Source: Clostridiales bacterium (lineage in GTDB: Bacteria > Bacillota > Clostridia > Monoglobales > Monoglobaceae). Taken from it: a DNA stretch of 30,561 nucleotides. The position numbers were made by a program, and so were the translations under genes. The stretch lies in assembly GCA_016303265.1 (NCBI GenBank), contig JAEDLZ010000008.1:1-30561 (forward strand). Reading direction: 5' to 3'. This document shows, piece after piece, positions 1-8,222 of this stretch; within the stretch, counting starts at the first letter, position 1, and every line of letters starts with the position of its first letter. The notes beneath the pieces are model-generated. The model saw nothing but the letters and a program-made list of their open reading frames with translations, did no database searches and was not told where the DNA came from.

Positions 1-135
1 GTGGGAAATCTCATTGAGAGCCAGTTTATTTCCGTGGGTGACTGGAACTTCGGAAGTGCAATTTCTCTTGTTTTGGCGGTGCTGATTATAATTGCGGTTA
101 AAATAACGGAAAAGTTTGACAAAGCTGATGAGTAA
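1..135 (+). CDS. potB: Polyamine ABC transporter permease, C-terminal end only (PotB-like)
   Basis: This is the last 44 codons of a gene that begins before the window. The peptide opens with GNLIESQFISVGDWNFGSA and continues into a hydrophobic segment (SLVLAVLIIIAVK) and a charged tail. That pattern matches the C-terminus of spermidine/putrescine permease PotB, where the last loop and transmembrane helix look like this. The stop lies 12 nt before the next start, with a ribosome binding site (GGGGGAGAG) in between, so it is translated as one unit with the downstream potC-potD gene. The fragment is short, so the call rests on this match and on the neighbour. Confidence 0.75.
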   Translation: MGNLIESQFISVGDWNFGSAISLVLAVLIIIAVKITEKFDKADE

Positions 136-147
136 AGGGGGAGAGAA

Positions 148-1995
148 ATGAAAAGACTTTCTAAAATTTCATCGGGGCTGTACATATTTTTGTGTTTTGC
201 ATTTTTCTACCTGCCCATACTTGTAACTGTTATTTTTTCGTTCAACAGTTCAAAATCCCTGACTCATTTCACGGGGCTTTCCATGCGCTGGTACAGCGAG
301 CTTATCAACAGCTCGGAAATTATGTCGGCGGTTTATGTTTCGGTGACAATTGCCATAATTGCCACAATAATTTCCGCCATACTGGGAACTCTTACGGCAA
401 TAGGGCTTTCCAAATGCCGTAAGGTCCTGCGTGACTGGACGCTTAATATAAACAACATTCCCATGATGACGCCGGATATTGTTATGGCGGTGGGGCTTAT
501 GATTCTGTTTTCCGCTCTGTCGATTGAAAAGGGCTATATGACTATGCTTTTGGCGCACATATGCTTTTGCACGCCCTATGTCATAATAAGCGTGTATCCG
601 AAGGTGCGGGAGCTTGATGTGAATATCGCCAATGCGGCAATGGATTTGGGCGCAACGCCGAGACAGGCGCTTTGGAAGGTTATAATCCCCATGATAAAGC
701 CCGGAATTTATGCCGGGGTTCTCCTGGCGTTTACCATGTCGATTGACGATTTTGTTATATCTTATTTTGTTACGGGCAATGGCGTCAAAAATATATCAAT
801 TGTGGTTTACAACATGACAAAGCGAACCAACCCCACCATGAACGCCCTGTCAACCCTGCTCATTCTGGCGATTATAGTAATTGTTGTAGTGGTTAATGTT
901 GCGCCAAATTTGAAAAAGGGCGCTGCCGTGCGCCATCTCGGCAAAATTGCAGGCGGACTGGGCATTGTGCTGCTTACAAGTCTGCTCATATTTTCCTGCC
1001 ATTCCGCCAATAAACAAAATACAATAAAAATCTACAATGCCGGCGAATATATAGACGAGAGCCTGCTTGACGAATTTGAAAAGGAGTATAACTGCAAGGT
1101 TATATATGAAACCTTTGACTCCAACGAGTCCATGTACACAAAGATAAGCTCGGGCGAGAAATATGATATTATAATTCCGTCGGACTACATGATAGAACGG
1201 CTCATAAAGGAAGAGCGGCTTGCAAAAATCGACCTGTCTAAAATCCCGAATGCCAATAACCTTATGGATAAGGTTATGGACAAGGATTTCGACAAGGGTA
1301 ACAAGTATTCTGTGCCGTATTTTTGGGGCAGCGTGGGAATTTTATACGATAAAACAAAGGTTGACGAGGCGGACCTTTCAGGGGAATGGGAAATTCTCAG
1401 AAATACCAAATACAAGGGCGACATATATATGTACGATTCGGAAAGAGACTCCTTTATGATTGCCCTAAAGGCGCTGGGCTATTCGCTGAACACGGAAAGC
1501 ACGGCGGAAATTGACGAGGCATATAACTGGCTTGTGGAGCAAAGCAAAACCATGGCGCCGATTTATGTGGGTGACGAGGTAATTGACAATATGATTTCGG
1601 GAAATAAAGCAATGGCGGTTGTATATTCGGGCGACGCCGCATATATTATATCAGAGAACCCGAATTTGGCTTATTTTGAGCCGCTTGATGGGACAAACCT
1701 TTGGTATGACGCTATGGTGATAACAAAAGACTGCGAAAATACCGACCTTGCCCATAATTTTATAAACTTTGTCTTAGATAAGGAAAATGCTCTGAAAAAT
1801 ACGCAGGCGGTGGGATATTCTTCAGCTGTTGAAACGGCGTATAACGAAATGATAAAGACTGATTACGAGGGAATTTCAGCGTACACCCCAAGAACAGGAT
1901 ACCCTAAGGATGAAGTGTTCCATTACCAAAGCCAAAAGATAAAGGAATATTATGCAAGTCTTTGGACTAAGGTGAAGGCAGACGGCGGAAAATAA
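148..1995 (+). CDS. potCD: Fused spermidine/putrescine permease and substrate-binding protein (PotC-PotD)
   Basis: 615 aa, about the sum of a PotC permease and a mature PotD. Residues 1-255 form an inner-membrane permease with about six hydrophobic helices and the ABC-interaction (EAA) loop near residues 162-184 (AAMDLGATPRQALWKVIIP). A basic linker follows, then an extra membrane segment at about 268-283, then a solute-binding domain from about 291 (IKIYNAGEYIDESLLDEF, SNESMYTKISSG, YSVPYFWGSVGILYD), which resembles PotD. The extra helix would put the binding domain outside the cell. It ends in LIFSC (Cys284), a lipobox-like site, so the binding domain could be cut free as a lipoprotein or stay tethered. 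The ATPase (PotA) is probably upstream of the window. Family assignment is firm; exact polyamine preference is inferred. Confidence 0.93.
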   Translation: MKRLSKISSGLYIFLCFAFFYLPILVTVIFSFNSSKSLTHFTGLSMRWYSELINSSEIMSAVYVSVTIAIIATIISAILGTLTAIGLSKCRKVLRDWTLNINNIPMMTPDIVMAVGLMILFSALSIEKGYMTMLLAHICFCTPYVIISVYPKVRELDVNIANAAMDLGATPRQALWKVIIPMIKPGIYAGVLLAFTMSIDDFVISYFVTGNGVKNISIVVYNMTKRTNPTMNALSTLLILAIIVIVVVVNVAPNLKKGAAVRHLGKIAGGLGIVLLTSLLIFSCHSANKQNTIKIYNAGEYIDESLLDEFEKEYNCKVIYETFDSNESMYTKISSGEKYDIIIPSDYMIERLIKEERLAKIDLSKIPNANNLMDKVMDKDFDKGNKYSVPYFWGSVGILYDKTKVDEADLSGEWEILRNTKYKGDIYMYDSERDSFMIALKALGYSLNTESTAEIDEAYNWLVEQSKTMAPIYVGDEVIDNMISGNKAMAVVYSGDAAYIISENPNLAYFEPLDGTNLWYDAMVITKDCENTDLAHNFINFVLDKENALKNTQAVGYSSAVETAYNEMIKTDYEGISAYTPRTGYPKDEVFHYQSQKIKEYYASLWTKVKADGGK

Positions 1996-2026
1996 CTATC
2001 CAAAGGAGAGAAACGGAGGATACAGA

Positions 2027-3805
2027 ATGAAAAAGGTAAGCGTTATTCGATGCATTGCGGCGGTGCTGTGTCTGAGTGTGATGATGTATGTATTGATGAA
2101 CTGCATAAGCACTCAGAAGGCGGCGGCGGAGAGCGGCGGCTCGGAAATGAGAGGGGTCTGGGTTGCGACTGCGTTTGGACTGGATTTCCCGTCGGAATAT
2201 ACGAACAGCGAGAGCGCTCTTAAAGAAAGAATCGACCAAATCATAGAGGACTGCGGCAAGGCAGGATTTAACACTGTATTTTTTCAGGTCCGTCCTGCCT
2301 GTGACGCCTTTTATAAATCCGAGATATTCCCATGGTCGAAATATCTGACGGGGACTCAGGGGAAAGCTCCGGAAAACGGGTTTGACCCGCTTGAATATGC
2401 CGTTCGGGCGGCACACAAGCAGAATATAGAGCTTCATGCGTGGATAAATCCGTACCGTGTGACGATTTCTGCCGCCGATGAGGCGTATTTGGCAGAAAAT
2501 AATCCCGCCAAAATTCACAGAGAATACACCGTCACCCATAAGGACGGCAAACTGTATCTGAATCCGGGAATCCCCGAAGTAATGCAGCTTGTCATTGACG
2601 GAGCGGTCGAGATTGTGAGAAATTATGATGTTGATGGCATTCACTTAGACGATTATTTTTATCCTGACGGGGATTTTGAGGACGGGGAAACCTATCTGGA
2701 GTATGGCGGCGGCTTTGAAAATATAGAGGATTGGCGCAGAAATAATGTGACTGAGCTTATAAAAAATATGGGCGAGGCGGTTCATGCTGAAGATAAGACG
2801 ATAATGTTTAGCGTGAGTCCGTCGGGGATATGGGCAAACAAAGGCAGCCAAGGCGAGGGCAGCGCAACGGACGGCGCAGAAAGCTACAGCCGATATTTTG
2901 CGGACACTCGGCTTTGGGTCAGGGAAAACCTCATTGACTGTATAATTCCGCAGATTTACTGGCACAGAGGCTACGCTCCGGCAGATTTTACGACCCTTGT
3001 GGATTGGTGGACGGAAACCGTCAGCGGGACGAAGGTTAAGCTGTGCATAGGACTTGCCGCATATAAGGCAAGCGACGCAGCGGATCAGACAAGTCCGTGG
3101 TACGGCGAAAAAGGAATTTCCGAGCTTACTTCCCAGATAAATTATTGCAGAATGAAAAATGCCGGCGGATATGCCATGTACCGTTTGGGAAGCGTAACCT
3201 CAAATAAGGAAATTTTCGATATGACGGCACAAATGAGCCGTGGGGAGGGTATTCCTGTTATATTTACGGATTTGCACGAGTGTCCATGGGCGAAGGACGC
3301 CGTGACCGCCCTTTATGAAAAAGGCATTGTCAAAGGCTTTGGCGACGGAAGCTTCGGCGGCGGAAAGATGGTAAGCCGTGCGGATTATGTGGTTATGCTT
3401 ATGCGTTCCTGCGGAAAAACTGCCGATATAACGGATAATTTTACCGATGTGCAAAAGAGCGACTATTTTTATGATGAAATCGGTCGGGCAAAGGCTCTGG
3501 GCTATATAAGCGGAACGGGAGATAACGCCTTCCTGCCCCAAAATAATATTTCAAGACAGGACATGGCGGTTATTGCATATCGGGTACTTAAGGCGGACAA
3601 TAAGATTGAAACGGCAAAATGGAACGAAACCCTCTTTGCCGACGGCGCAAGCGTCAGCGACTATGCTAAGGAGGCCGTTGCGTCCCTTTCGAAGGCGGGC
3701 GTTATAAACGGCTATCAGGACGGAACCTTTGCCCCCTCGGCAAATGCTTTAAGAGCTGAAACCGCCGTTATGATATACAGAATTGATAAAATTTTAAACA
3801 AATAA
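2027..3805 (+). CDS. Secreted GHL10 (DUF187/YngK-like) glycoside hydrolase with three SLH domains
   Basis: 592 aa. A signal peptide covers about residues 1-35 (basic start, hydrophobic core, AAAES end). The catalytic region, about 41-400, matches the GHL10/PF02638 family: MRGVWVATAFGLDFPSE at its start, FNTVFFQVRP, then DVDGIHLDDYFYP near 201-213 and FSVSPSGIWAN near 261-271. Three S-layer homology modules follow at about 413-462, 470-522 and 535-592, each with the pattern of an aromatic/acidic start and a G-x-G-D-G-x-F type loop. The protein should therefore be exported and held non-covalently on the cell wall. Substrate is unknown; the family is suspected to act on peptidoglycan or surface glycans. 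It starts 31 nt after the potCD stop behind a GGAGG site, so it may be cotranscribed, although a functional link to polyamine import is not obvious. Confidence 0.88.
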   Translation: MKKVSVIRCIAAVLCLSVMMYVLMNCISTQKAAAESGGSEMRGVWVATAFGLDFPSEYTNSESALKERIDQIIEDCGKAGFNTVFFQVRPACDAFYKSEIFPWSKYLTGTQGKAPENGFDPLEYAVRAAHKQNIELHAWINPYRVTISAADEAYLAENNPAKIHREYTVTHKDGKLYLNPGIPEVMQLVIDGAVEIVRNYDVDGIHLDDYFYPDGDFEDGETYLEYGGGFENIEDWRRNNVTELIKNMGEAVHAEDKTIMFSVSPSGIWANKGSQGEGSATDGAESYSRYFADTRLWVRENLIDCIIPQIYWHRGYAPADFTTLVDWWTETVSGTKVKLCIGLAAYKASDAADQTSPWYGEKGISELTSQINYCRMKNAGGYAMYRLGSVTSNKEIFDMTAQMSRGEGIPVIFTDLHECPWAKDAVTALYEKGIVKGFGDGSFGGGKMVSRADYVVMLMRSCGKTADITDNFTDVQKSDYFYDEIGRAKALGYISGTGDNAFLPQNNISRQDMAVIAYRVLKADNKIETAKWNETLFADGASVSDYAKEAVASLSKAGVINGYQDGTFAPSANALRAETAVMIYRIDKILNK

Positions 3806-3824
3806 AAAATGCTTTGTAAAATTG

Positions 3825-3872
3825 AAAATGCATACCGAAAGCAATTTGGCTTTCGGTGTGCATTTTGCGTTA
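3825..3872. terminator. Bidirectional intrinsic terminator between convergent genes
   Basis: Arms at 3825-3842 and 3849-3866 pair over 18 bp with one G-U-type mismatch and a 6-nt loop. The arms begin with AAAA and end with TTTT, giving a U tract on either strand. It sits 19 nt after the SLH hydrolase stop and would also catch transcription from the phosphatase gene on the other strand. Confidence 0.85.
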
Positions 3873-3931
3873 TAAAAATAAGATATTTTCCGTAAAAAAT
3901 CAGTTTTATGTGTGAAATTTTTCTCACAGTA

Positions 3932-3980
3932 CACAAAGGCGCGCGGGCATAAGTGCCCGGACGGCGGCGCTTTGCTTGTG
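3932..3980 (-). terminator. GC-rich stem-loop downstream of the PP2C gene
   Basis: The inner stem CGGGCA/TGCCCG (3944-3949 with 3954-3959, loop TAAG) is extended by GCGC and CAAA/TTTG pairs, with bulges, out to about 3932 and 3980. It lies 14 nt beyond the phosphatase stop on the minus strand. The U run after it is weak, so it may work with the terminator at 3825-3866 or simply protect the mRNA 3' end. Confidence 0.5.
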
Positions 3981-3993
3981 CGGCCGGGGTTCA

Positions 3994-4974
3994 TTATATT
4001 TCTTTGTAATAGTTTTTCCGGTATGCCTTCCACAGCTCCATTCTTTTTTCCGGGGCGGCATTTTTGAGCTTGCTTATATAGCTTTTATAAAGCCGGGATT
4101 TCCGCACGGAATATGCCGCTTTCATATTTTCAAAGCTGCCGTATCCGAAAGCGATTATTCCTATGGTGTAGTCATCGCCTGCAATTGAGCGAACTTCATT
4201 TTCGATATTTTTCTTCCACGCGTCAATATTGTCTGCATTTGTCATAGTTTCAAGCAGCATATACTCAAACTCCATAGGCGTTGAGAAATATCCGAAGCAG
4301 CCGTCTGTCGCAGTCAGTAAAATGCCGGAAGTTCCGCAGTCAACCGTTTCAAAATTCAGGGAAAAGCCATATGTTGCTGAAATGAGATTTGAAAGGCGGC
4401 TGTCCTCGCAAATATTGGACATAGCGTCAGCGTCGGACGCTATGTCATCAACGGTTATTTGGGTAAGACCGTCTTCAAAAAGGACATAACCACGGGAATC
4501 TCCCGCCCATATGTACGATGCCGATAATTTCTGCCGTTTTCTTTCAAACAGAATTAAGGATGCGGTTGTGGGAAAGCTTTTTGAAAGCGAGCCCTTGACG
4601 GAAGATGCGTCGGCGGACTTTTCCGCAAGGCTGAGCCGTTGTTTTATGTTAAGCTTAATGCTGTCACAAACGGAAGACAGAGTTTCGTCCGTTAATTTTA
4701 CGCCGCTTTGGGAAAAATCTTCAAACCACGCCATAACGGATTTTGCGGCAAGATGCGATGCAATGTAAGCCCCCGTTAAATTTTCGTATTCAATATACTT
4801 GCGCGAGCCGATACCGCCGCAGCCGTCGAAAACCGCGGCAATTCCGTATTTATCATTCAGGGAAAAGCCGTAACTGTCCTCGCCCATGCCTTCAATCATC
4901 TCGCCGCTTACCGTAAAGACGGTATCGACGAGAGTTATAAGACTGTCTTTTTTTATAAGATAATCGTTTTTCAT
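3994..4974 (-). CDS. PP2C-family (PPM) protein phosphatase-like protein
   Basis: 326 aa from the chosen start. A longer frame opens at 5007, but the ATG at 4974 has GGAG five bases upstream and gives MKNDYLIKK. Motifs follow the PPM order: GEDSYGF near residue 32, AVFDGCGGIGSRKY near 47-60, a helix TGAYIASHLAAKS, WAGDSRGYVLFEDG in the middle, LLTATDGCFGYF, and IAGDDYTIGIIAFG near the end. The metal-binding aspartates (in FDGCGG, ATDG and GDD) are present, so it is probably an active Mn/Mg-dependent Ser/Thr phosphatase in the cytoplasm. About 35 residues follow the phosphatase fold as a basic tail. No partner kinase is visible in the window. The gene follows a small zinc-ribbon membrane protein by about 105 nt and may share its promoter. 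Confidence 0.8.
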   Translation of the reverse strand: MKNDYLIKKDSLITLVDTVFTVSGEMIEGMGEDSYGFSLNDKYGIAAVFDGCGGIGSRKYIEYENLTGAYIASHLAAKSVMAWFEDFSQSGVKLTDETLSSVCDSIKLNIKQRLSLAEKSADASSVKGSLSKSFPTTASLILFERKRQKLSASYIWAGDSRGYVLFEDGLTQITVDDIASDADAMSNICEDSRLSNLISATYGFSLNFETVDCGTSGILLTATDGCFGYFSTPMEFEYMLLETMTNADNIDAWKKNIENEVRSIAGDDYTIGIIAFGYGSFENMKAAYSVRKSRLYKSYISKLKNAAPEKRMELWKAYRKNYYKEI

Positions 4975-5080
4975 ATAAACTCCGAATCTAAACCTTAAAT
5001 ACAGCAAATGGTTTTTAAAGACTGCCGTTTTTACTGCGGAAAATGTATGCCGCAGATTTTAATTGATTTGCAGGAATTAT

Positions 5081-5338
5081 TTATCCGCCGCAAATTTTAA
5101 GAGCCGCTGCCAGCAAAAGGGCAACCAAAACAGCCGCCAGCAGAAACAGCAGCGCCTTAATAATGCAGCCAATACCGCGGTTTTTCGGCTTTGGCATAGG
5201 CGTATTTGCGGCGGATTTTTCCGCACCGAAGCTGATTTCGGGCATAGGTGAAAGCCCGTCCAAATCAAGGGGCGTCCCGCAAAATTCGCAGTATTTACCT
5301 TTATTGACAACGGTTTTTCCGCACTGTCTGCAATACAT
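5081..5338 (-). CDS. Small zinc-ribbon protein with one C-terminal membrane helix
   Basis: 85 aa from the ATG at 5338, which has GGAGG seven bases upstream; an alternative ATG 21 nt earlier lacks such a site. Residues 1-20 hold a zinc ribbon with two CxxC knuckles (MYCRQCGK and YCEFCGTPL). A proline- and charge-rich linker follows, then a hydrophobic helix (IIKALLFLLAAVLVALLLAA), then a short CGG end. This zinc-ribbon-plus-helix layout is common in Clostridia and usually has no assigned function. It precedes the PP2C gene on the same strand, so a role in signalling or in organising a membrane complex is possible but unproven. Confidence 0.75.
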   Translation of the reverse strand: MYCRQCGKTVVNKGKYCEFCGTPLDLDGLSPMPEISFGAEKSAANTPMPKPKNRGIGCIIKALLFLLAAVLVALLLAAALKICGG

Positions 5339-5400
5339 AAGCCTGCCTCCGCTATACATTACCCACCGAATATATAAGCCTGCCGCTGTAACATCTTGAT

Positions 5401-5430
5401 ATTATAGGATTGATTTCGTTCTCATTTACA
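5401..5430 (-). promoter_or_regulatory. Candidate promoter for the zinc-ribbon/PP2C genes
   Basis: On the minus strand a perfect TATAAT -10 (5401-5406) lies 18 nt from a weak -35 TGTAAA (5425-5430). It is about 60 nt upstream of the zinc-ribbon start. The -35 overlaps the stop codon of the Gly/Tyr/His repeat frame. Confidence 0.45.
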
Positions 5431-5683
5431 GCTTGTACCCATTTGAAAATTTACTTAAACAAACAATTTTGCCGCAGGGCTGTGTTGTTTTAGGATGACT
5501 TGCGCCCCGACCGCCGTGACCGCCGTGACCGCCGTGACCGCCGTAGCCGCCGTAACCGCCGTAATCGCCGTAATCGCCATGGCCGCCGTAATCGCCATAG
5601 CCGCCGTAATCGCCATAGCCGCCGTGACCGCCGTAACCGGCTGACCGCCCCGGGTTTCTTCGCTGTTTTGCGGCGCAGTCAAC
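5426..5683 (-). other. Open Gly-Gly-Tyr/His tripeptide-repeat frame directly following and in frame with the glgP stop
   Basis: After the glgP TAA (5684-5686) the same frame stays open for 85 codons, to a TAA at 5426-5428. Residues 16-59 are a GY dipeptide and then fourteen three-residue units of the form G-[GD]-[YH] (the last ends in R), encoded by 9-nt units GGC-GGY/GAT-YAY at about 5508-5640. A 26-residue tail holds two Cys and several Lys. Differences between units include many silent C/T changes in the third base of the Gly, Tyr and His codons, as expected if this frame has been translated. In the other two frames on this strand the same changes would alter residues. There is no ATG, GTG or TTG in this frame between the glgP stop and the repeat. 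It could be a start-less gene remnant, a readthrough extension of GlgP, or a non-coding simple repeat. Confidence 0.45.
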
Positions 5684-8140
5684 TTATCTTAAGTGCCATA
5701 TATAACGGTTATAATCCTCAATTGAACGGTCGCTGGAGAAAAAGCCCGCTTTTGCGACATTGATAATCGCCTTCTTGTTCCAGACATCGCTTTGAACGAA
5801 CTCCTGTGCGGCTTTATGACTCGCCTCCAGATAGGAATCAAAATCGCGCAGCAGCAGATACTGGTCGGCAAAGCCGTTGCTGCCGAACACCAGCGACTGA
5901 TATATATCATTGAAAAGGTTGTCCTTGCCGAGATTAAATGTTCCGTCAATGAGAGAATCAACAATGCTTTTGATAACCATATTTGTTGAATAAATCTCGG
6001 AACTTCCGCTATGTCCTGACGCATAAATCGAAAGAACCTCATCGGAGGAAAGACCGAAAATATAAATGTTATCAAGCCCTACACGCTCCGCAATTTCAAC
6101 ATTTGCGCCGTCCATCGTTCCGATTGTAAGCGCACCGTTTAACATAAGTTTCATATTGCCCGTTCCGGACGCCTCCTTGCTTGCGGTTGAAATTTGTTCG
6201 GAAAGGTTTGCCGCCGCAACGATTTTTTCGGCAATGGAAACACTGTAATTCTCAATAAATACGACTTTTAGAATGTCCTTTGTGCGCGGGTCATTATTGA
6301 CAACCTCGGCAACATTGTTGATAAGCTTGATAATAAGCTTTGCCATATAATATCCCGGTGCGGATTTTGCGCCGAAAATAAAGGTTTCGGGGAGCATGGA
6401 CGCTTGTTCCGGGTTTTCGGTTATCTTTTTATAACGGTAGATTATATGCATAACCTTAAGGAGCTGGCGCTTGTATTCGTGAAGCCGTTTAATCTGAACA
6501 TCAAACAGTGAGTCGGGGTCAACGGTGATATTGTTATGCTCTTTAATATATTTCGCAAGCATAACCTTATTGTCCCTCTTAATTTTGTTAAATTTTTCAC
6601 GAAATGCCGCATCGTCGGCGAAAGGAATAAGTTTTTCAAGATTATCCGCCTTTTTGACCCAGCCGTCACCGATGGCATCGGTTATAAGCTTTGAAAGCTC
6701 CGGATTTGCCTTATAAAGCCACCTTCTCGGAGTTACCCCGTTGGTGACATTAACAAATTTTTCGGGATAAATACTGTAATAATCCTTAAAGGTTTCCTTT
6801 TTGAGAATTTCCGTATGCAGCGCCGCAACGCCGTTTATATTGTGGCAGGCGGTAAGGCACATATTTGCCATATTTACATTGCCGTTGGAAATAACCGCCA
6901 TATATTCAATTTTGCCGTAATCGTTGCCGAAATGGTTCCGGAGATTTTCTCTTTGGCGGCGGTCAATCTCACGGACAATCTGAATAATTCTCGGAAGAAG
7001 GGTTTCAAACATGGAAACCGGCCATTTTTCCAAAGCCTCTGTTAAAATGGTGTGGTTTGTGTAGGCAAAGGTTTTTGTAACGATCTCCCAAGCCTCGTCC
7101 CAGCCGAAATTCTCCTCGTCCATAAGAATACGCATAAGCTCGGGAATTGCCAGGGTCGGATGGGTGTCGTTTATATGAATCTGAACATACTTCGGAAGCT
7201 CATAAAGGGAATGACCGCGCCGCTTTTGCTTTTTAATAATCCATTGAATGGTTGCGGAAACAAAGAAATACTGCTGCTTAAGCCTGAGAAGCTTGCCCTC
7301 GTAATGGTTGTCCTCAGGATAAAGTATTTTTGAAACGACCTCGGCAAGCTCACGGTCCTTCATTGCCATGGCATAGTCGCCCCGGTTAAATTCGTTCATA
7401 TTGATAACCTGAGGCGAGCGTGCTTTCCACAATCTCAAGGTATTAAACATTTTTGAATCGTAGCCCGAAATCGGCATATCATAGGGCATACCGATAACCG
7501 TGTTATAGTCCGTGTGGCGGAACTTCATTCTGCCGTCTTCGAAATATTCCTCAATGCGGCCGTTATAGTGAACCTCAACCTGGTCCTCAGGACGCTCAAC
7601 CTCCCACACATTGCCGTCCTCAAGCCACGGGTCGGGCATTTCTATCTGATAGCCGTCAACAATTTTCTGGCGGAAGAGTCCGTATTCATAACGGATGCCA
7701 CAGCCGAAAGCGGGAAGCTCAAGGGTTGAAAGCGAGTCCAAAAAGCAGGCGGCAAGACGGCCCAGACCGCCGTTTCCGAGTCCTGCGTCGTTTTCCACCT
7801 CTTCTATATCACGAAGATCCAGCCCGCACTCTTTTAATGCGTCGCGATAAACATCCATTTGCATGATGTTGATAAGATTATTCCCAAGAGCTCTGCCCAT
7901 AAGGAATTCAAAGGAGAGATAGTAAAGCTCCTTTTTGTCGCCCCTTTCCAGAACCTCCCGGGAGCGTGCCCACTGCTCCATAATAGTATCCTTAACCGTA
8001 AACGCACAAGCCTTATAAATCTGGGTCGGCGTTGCAGTTTCAATTGTTTTTGCGTAGTATCGGCGGAGCTTTCCTAAAATTGCACTTTTAATCTGCTCTT
8101 TCTGAGCGTTGTACTCCGATTTTGTCATTTTTTTTGCCAT
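5684..8140 (-). CDS. glgP: Glycogen/starch/alpha-glucan phosphorylase
   Basis: 818 aa, a normal length for GlgP. The enzyme uses phosphate to release glucose-1-phosphate from glycogen chain ends, with pyridoxal phosphate as cofactor. Visible motifs: YYLSFEFLMGRALGNNLIN near residue 72, NDAGLGNGGLGRLAACFLD near 118, HINDTHPTLAIPELMR in the middle, and the PLP site EASGTGNMKLMLNGALTIG with the Schiff-base lysine at about residue 664. The protein ends in YIWHLR, the usual GlgP end, so the stop looks native. The start at 8140 has GAAAGG eight bases upstream. It follows glgA by about 140 nt, with a hairpin and a promoter-like sequence in the gap, so it may also be transcribed independently of the biosynthesis genes. 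A Gly/Tyr/His-rich frame continues in phase after its stop. Confidence 0.97.
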   Translation of the reverse strand: MAKKMTKSEYNAQKEQIKSAILGKLRRYYAKTIETATPTQIYKACAFTVKDTIMEQWARSREVLERGDKKELYYLSFEFLMGRALGNNLINIMQMDVYRDALKECGLDLRDIEEVENDAGLGNGGLGRLAACFLDSLSTLELPAFGCGIRYEYGLFRQKIVDGYQIEMPDPWLEDGNVWEVERPEDQVEVHYNGRIEEYFEDGRMKFRHTDYNTVIGMPYDMPISGYDSKMFNTLRLWKARSPQVINMNEFNRGDYAMAMKDRELAEVVSKILYPEDNHYEGKLLRLKQQYFFVSATIQWIIKKQKRRGHSLYELPKYVQIHINDTHPTLAIPELMRILMDEENFGWDEAWEIVTKTFAYTNHTILTEALEKWPVSMFETLLPRIIQIVREIDRRQRENLRNHFGNDYGKIEYMAVISNGNVNMANMCLTACHNINGVAALHTEILKKETFKDYYSIYPEKFVNVTNGVTPRRWLYKANPELSKLITDAIGDGWVKKADNLEKLIPFADDAAFREKFNKIKRDNKVMLAKYIKEHNNITVDPDSLFDVQIKRLHEYKRQLLKVMHIIYRYKKITENPEQASMLPETFIFGAKSAPGYYMAKLIIKLINNVAEVVNNDPRTKDILKVVFIENYSVSIAEKIVAAANLSEQISTASKEASGTGNMKLMLNGALTIGTMDGANVEIAERVGLDNIYIFGLSSDEVLSIYASGHSGSSEIYSTNMVIKSIVDSLIDGTFNLGKDNLFNDIYQSLVFGSNGFADQYLLLRDFDSYLEASHKAAQEFVQSDVWNKKAIINVAKAGFFSSDRSIEDYNRYIWHLR

Positions 8141-8158
8141 TCATCTCAACCTTTCATA

Positions 8159-8189
8159 TTTATATTGAAAACCGCCGAAAAGGGGTCAA
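8159..8189 (-). promoter_or_regulatory. Candidate glgP promoter
   Basis: Minus-strand -35 TTGACC (8184-8189), then a -10 read either as AATATA (8161-8166, spacing 17) or TATAAA (8159-8164, spacing 19). It lies in the glgA-glgP gap, just downstream of a stem-loop, and would let glgP be expressed separately. Confidence 0.4.
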
Positions 8190-8222
8190 CATTTTCACAA
8201 CTTGAAGCTGCGTATTATGCAG

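Noticed and set aside
1967..2644. 225-codon minus-strand frame opposite the GHL10 gene
   Set aside because: It is antisense to a gene with clear domains, has a basic, low-information composition and no family motifs.
5500..5645. CRISPR-like array
   Set aside because: Units are 9 nt with no spacers.
5455..5682. Minus-strand TTG-start frame of VTA/MAITAA repeats through the 9-nt repeat region
   Set aside because: It has no ribosome binding site, and the unit-to-unit changes are replacements in this frame, while many are silent in the Gly-Gly-Tyr/His frame. It is an out-of-frame shadow of the repeat.
5500..5763. Plus-strand Arg/Asp-rich frame across the same repeat
   Set aside because: It runs antisense into glgP, has no ribosome binding site, and its composition is only the complement of the repeat.
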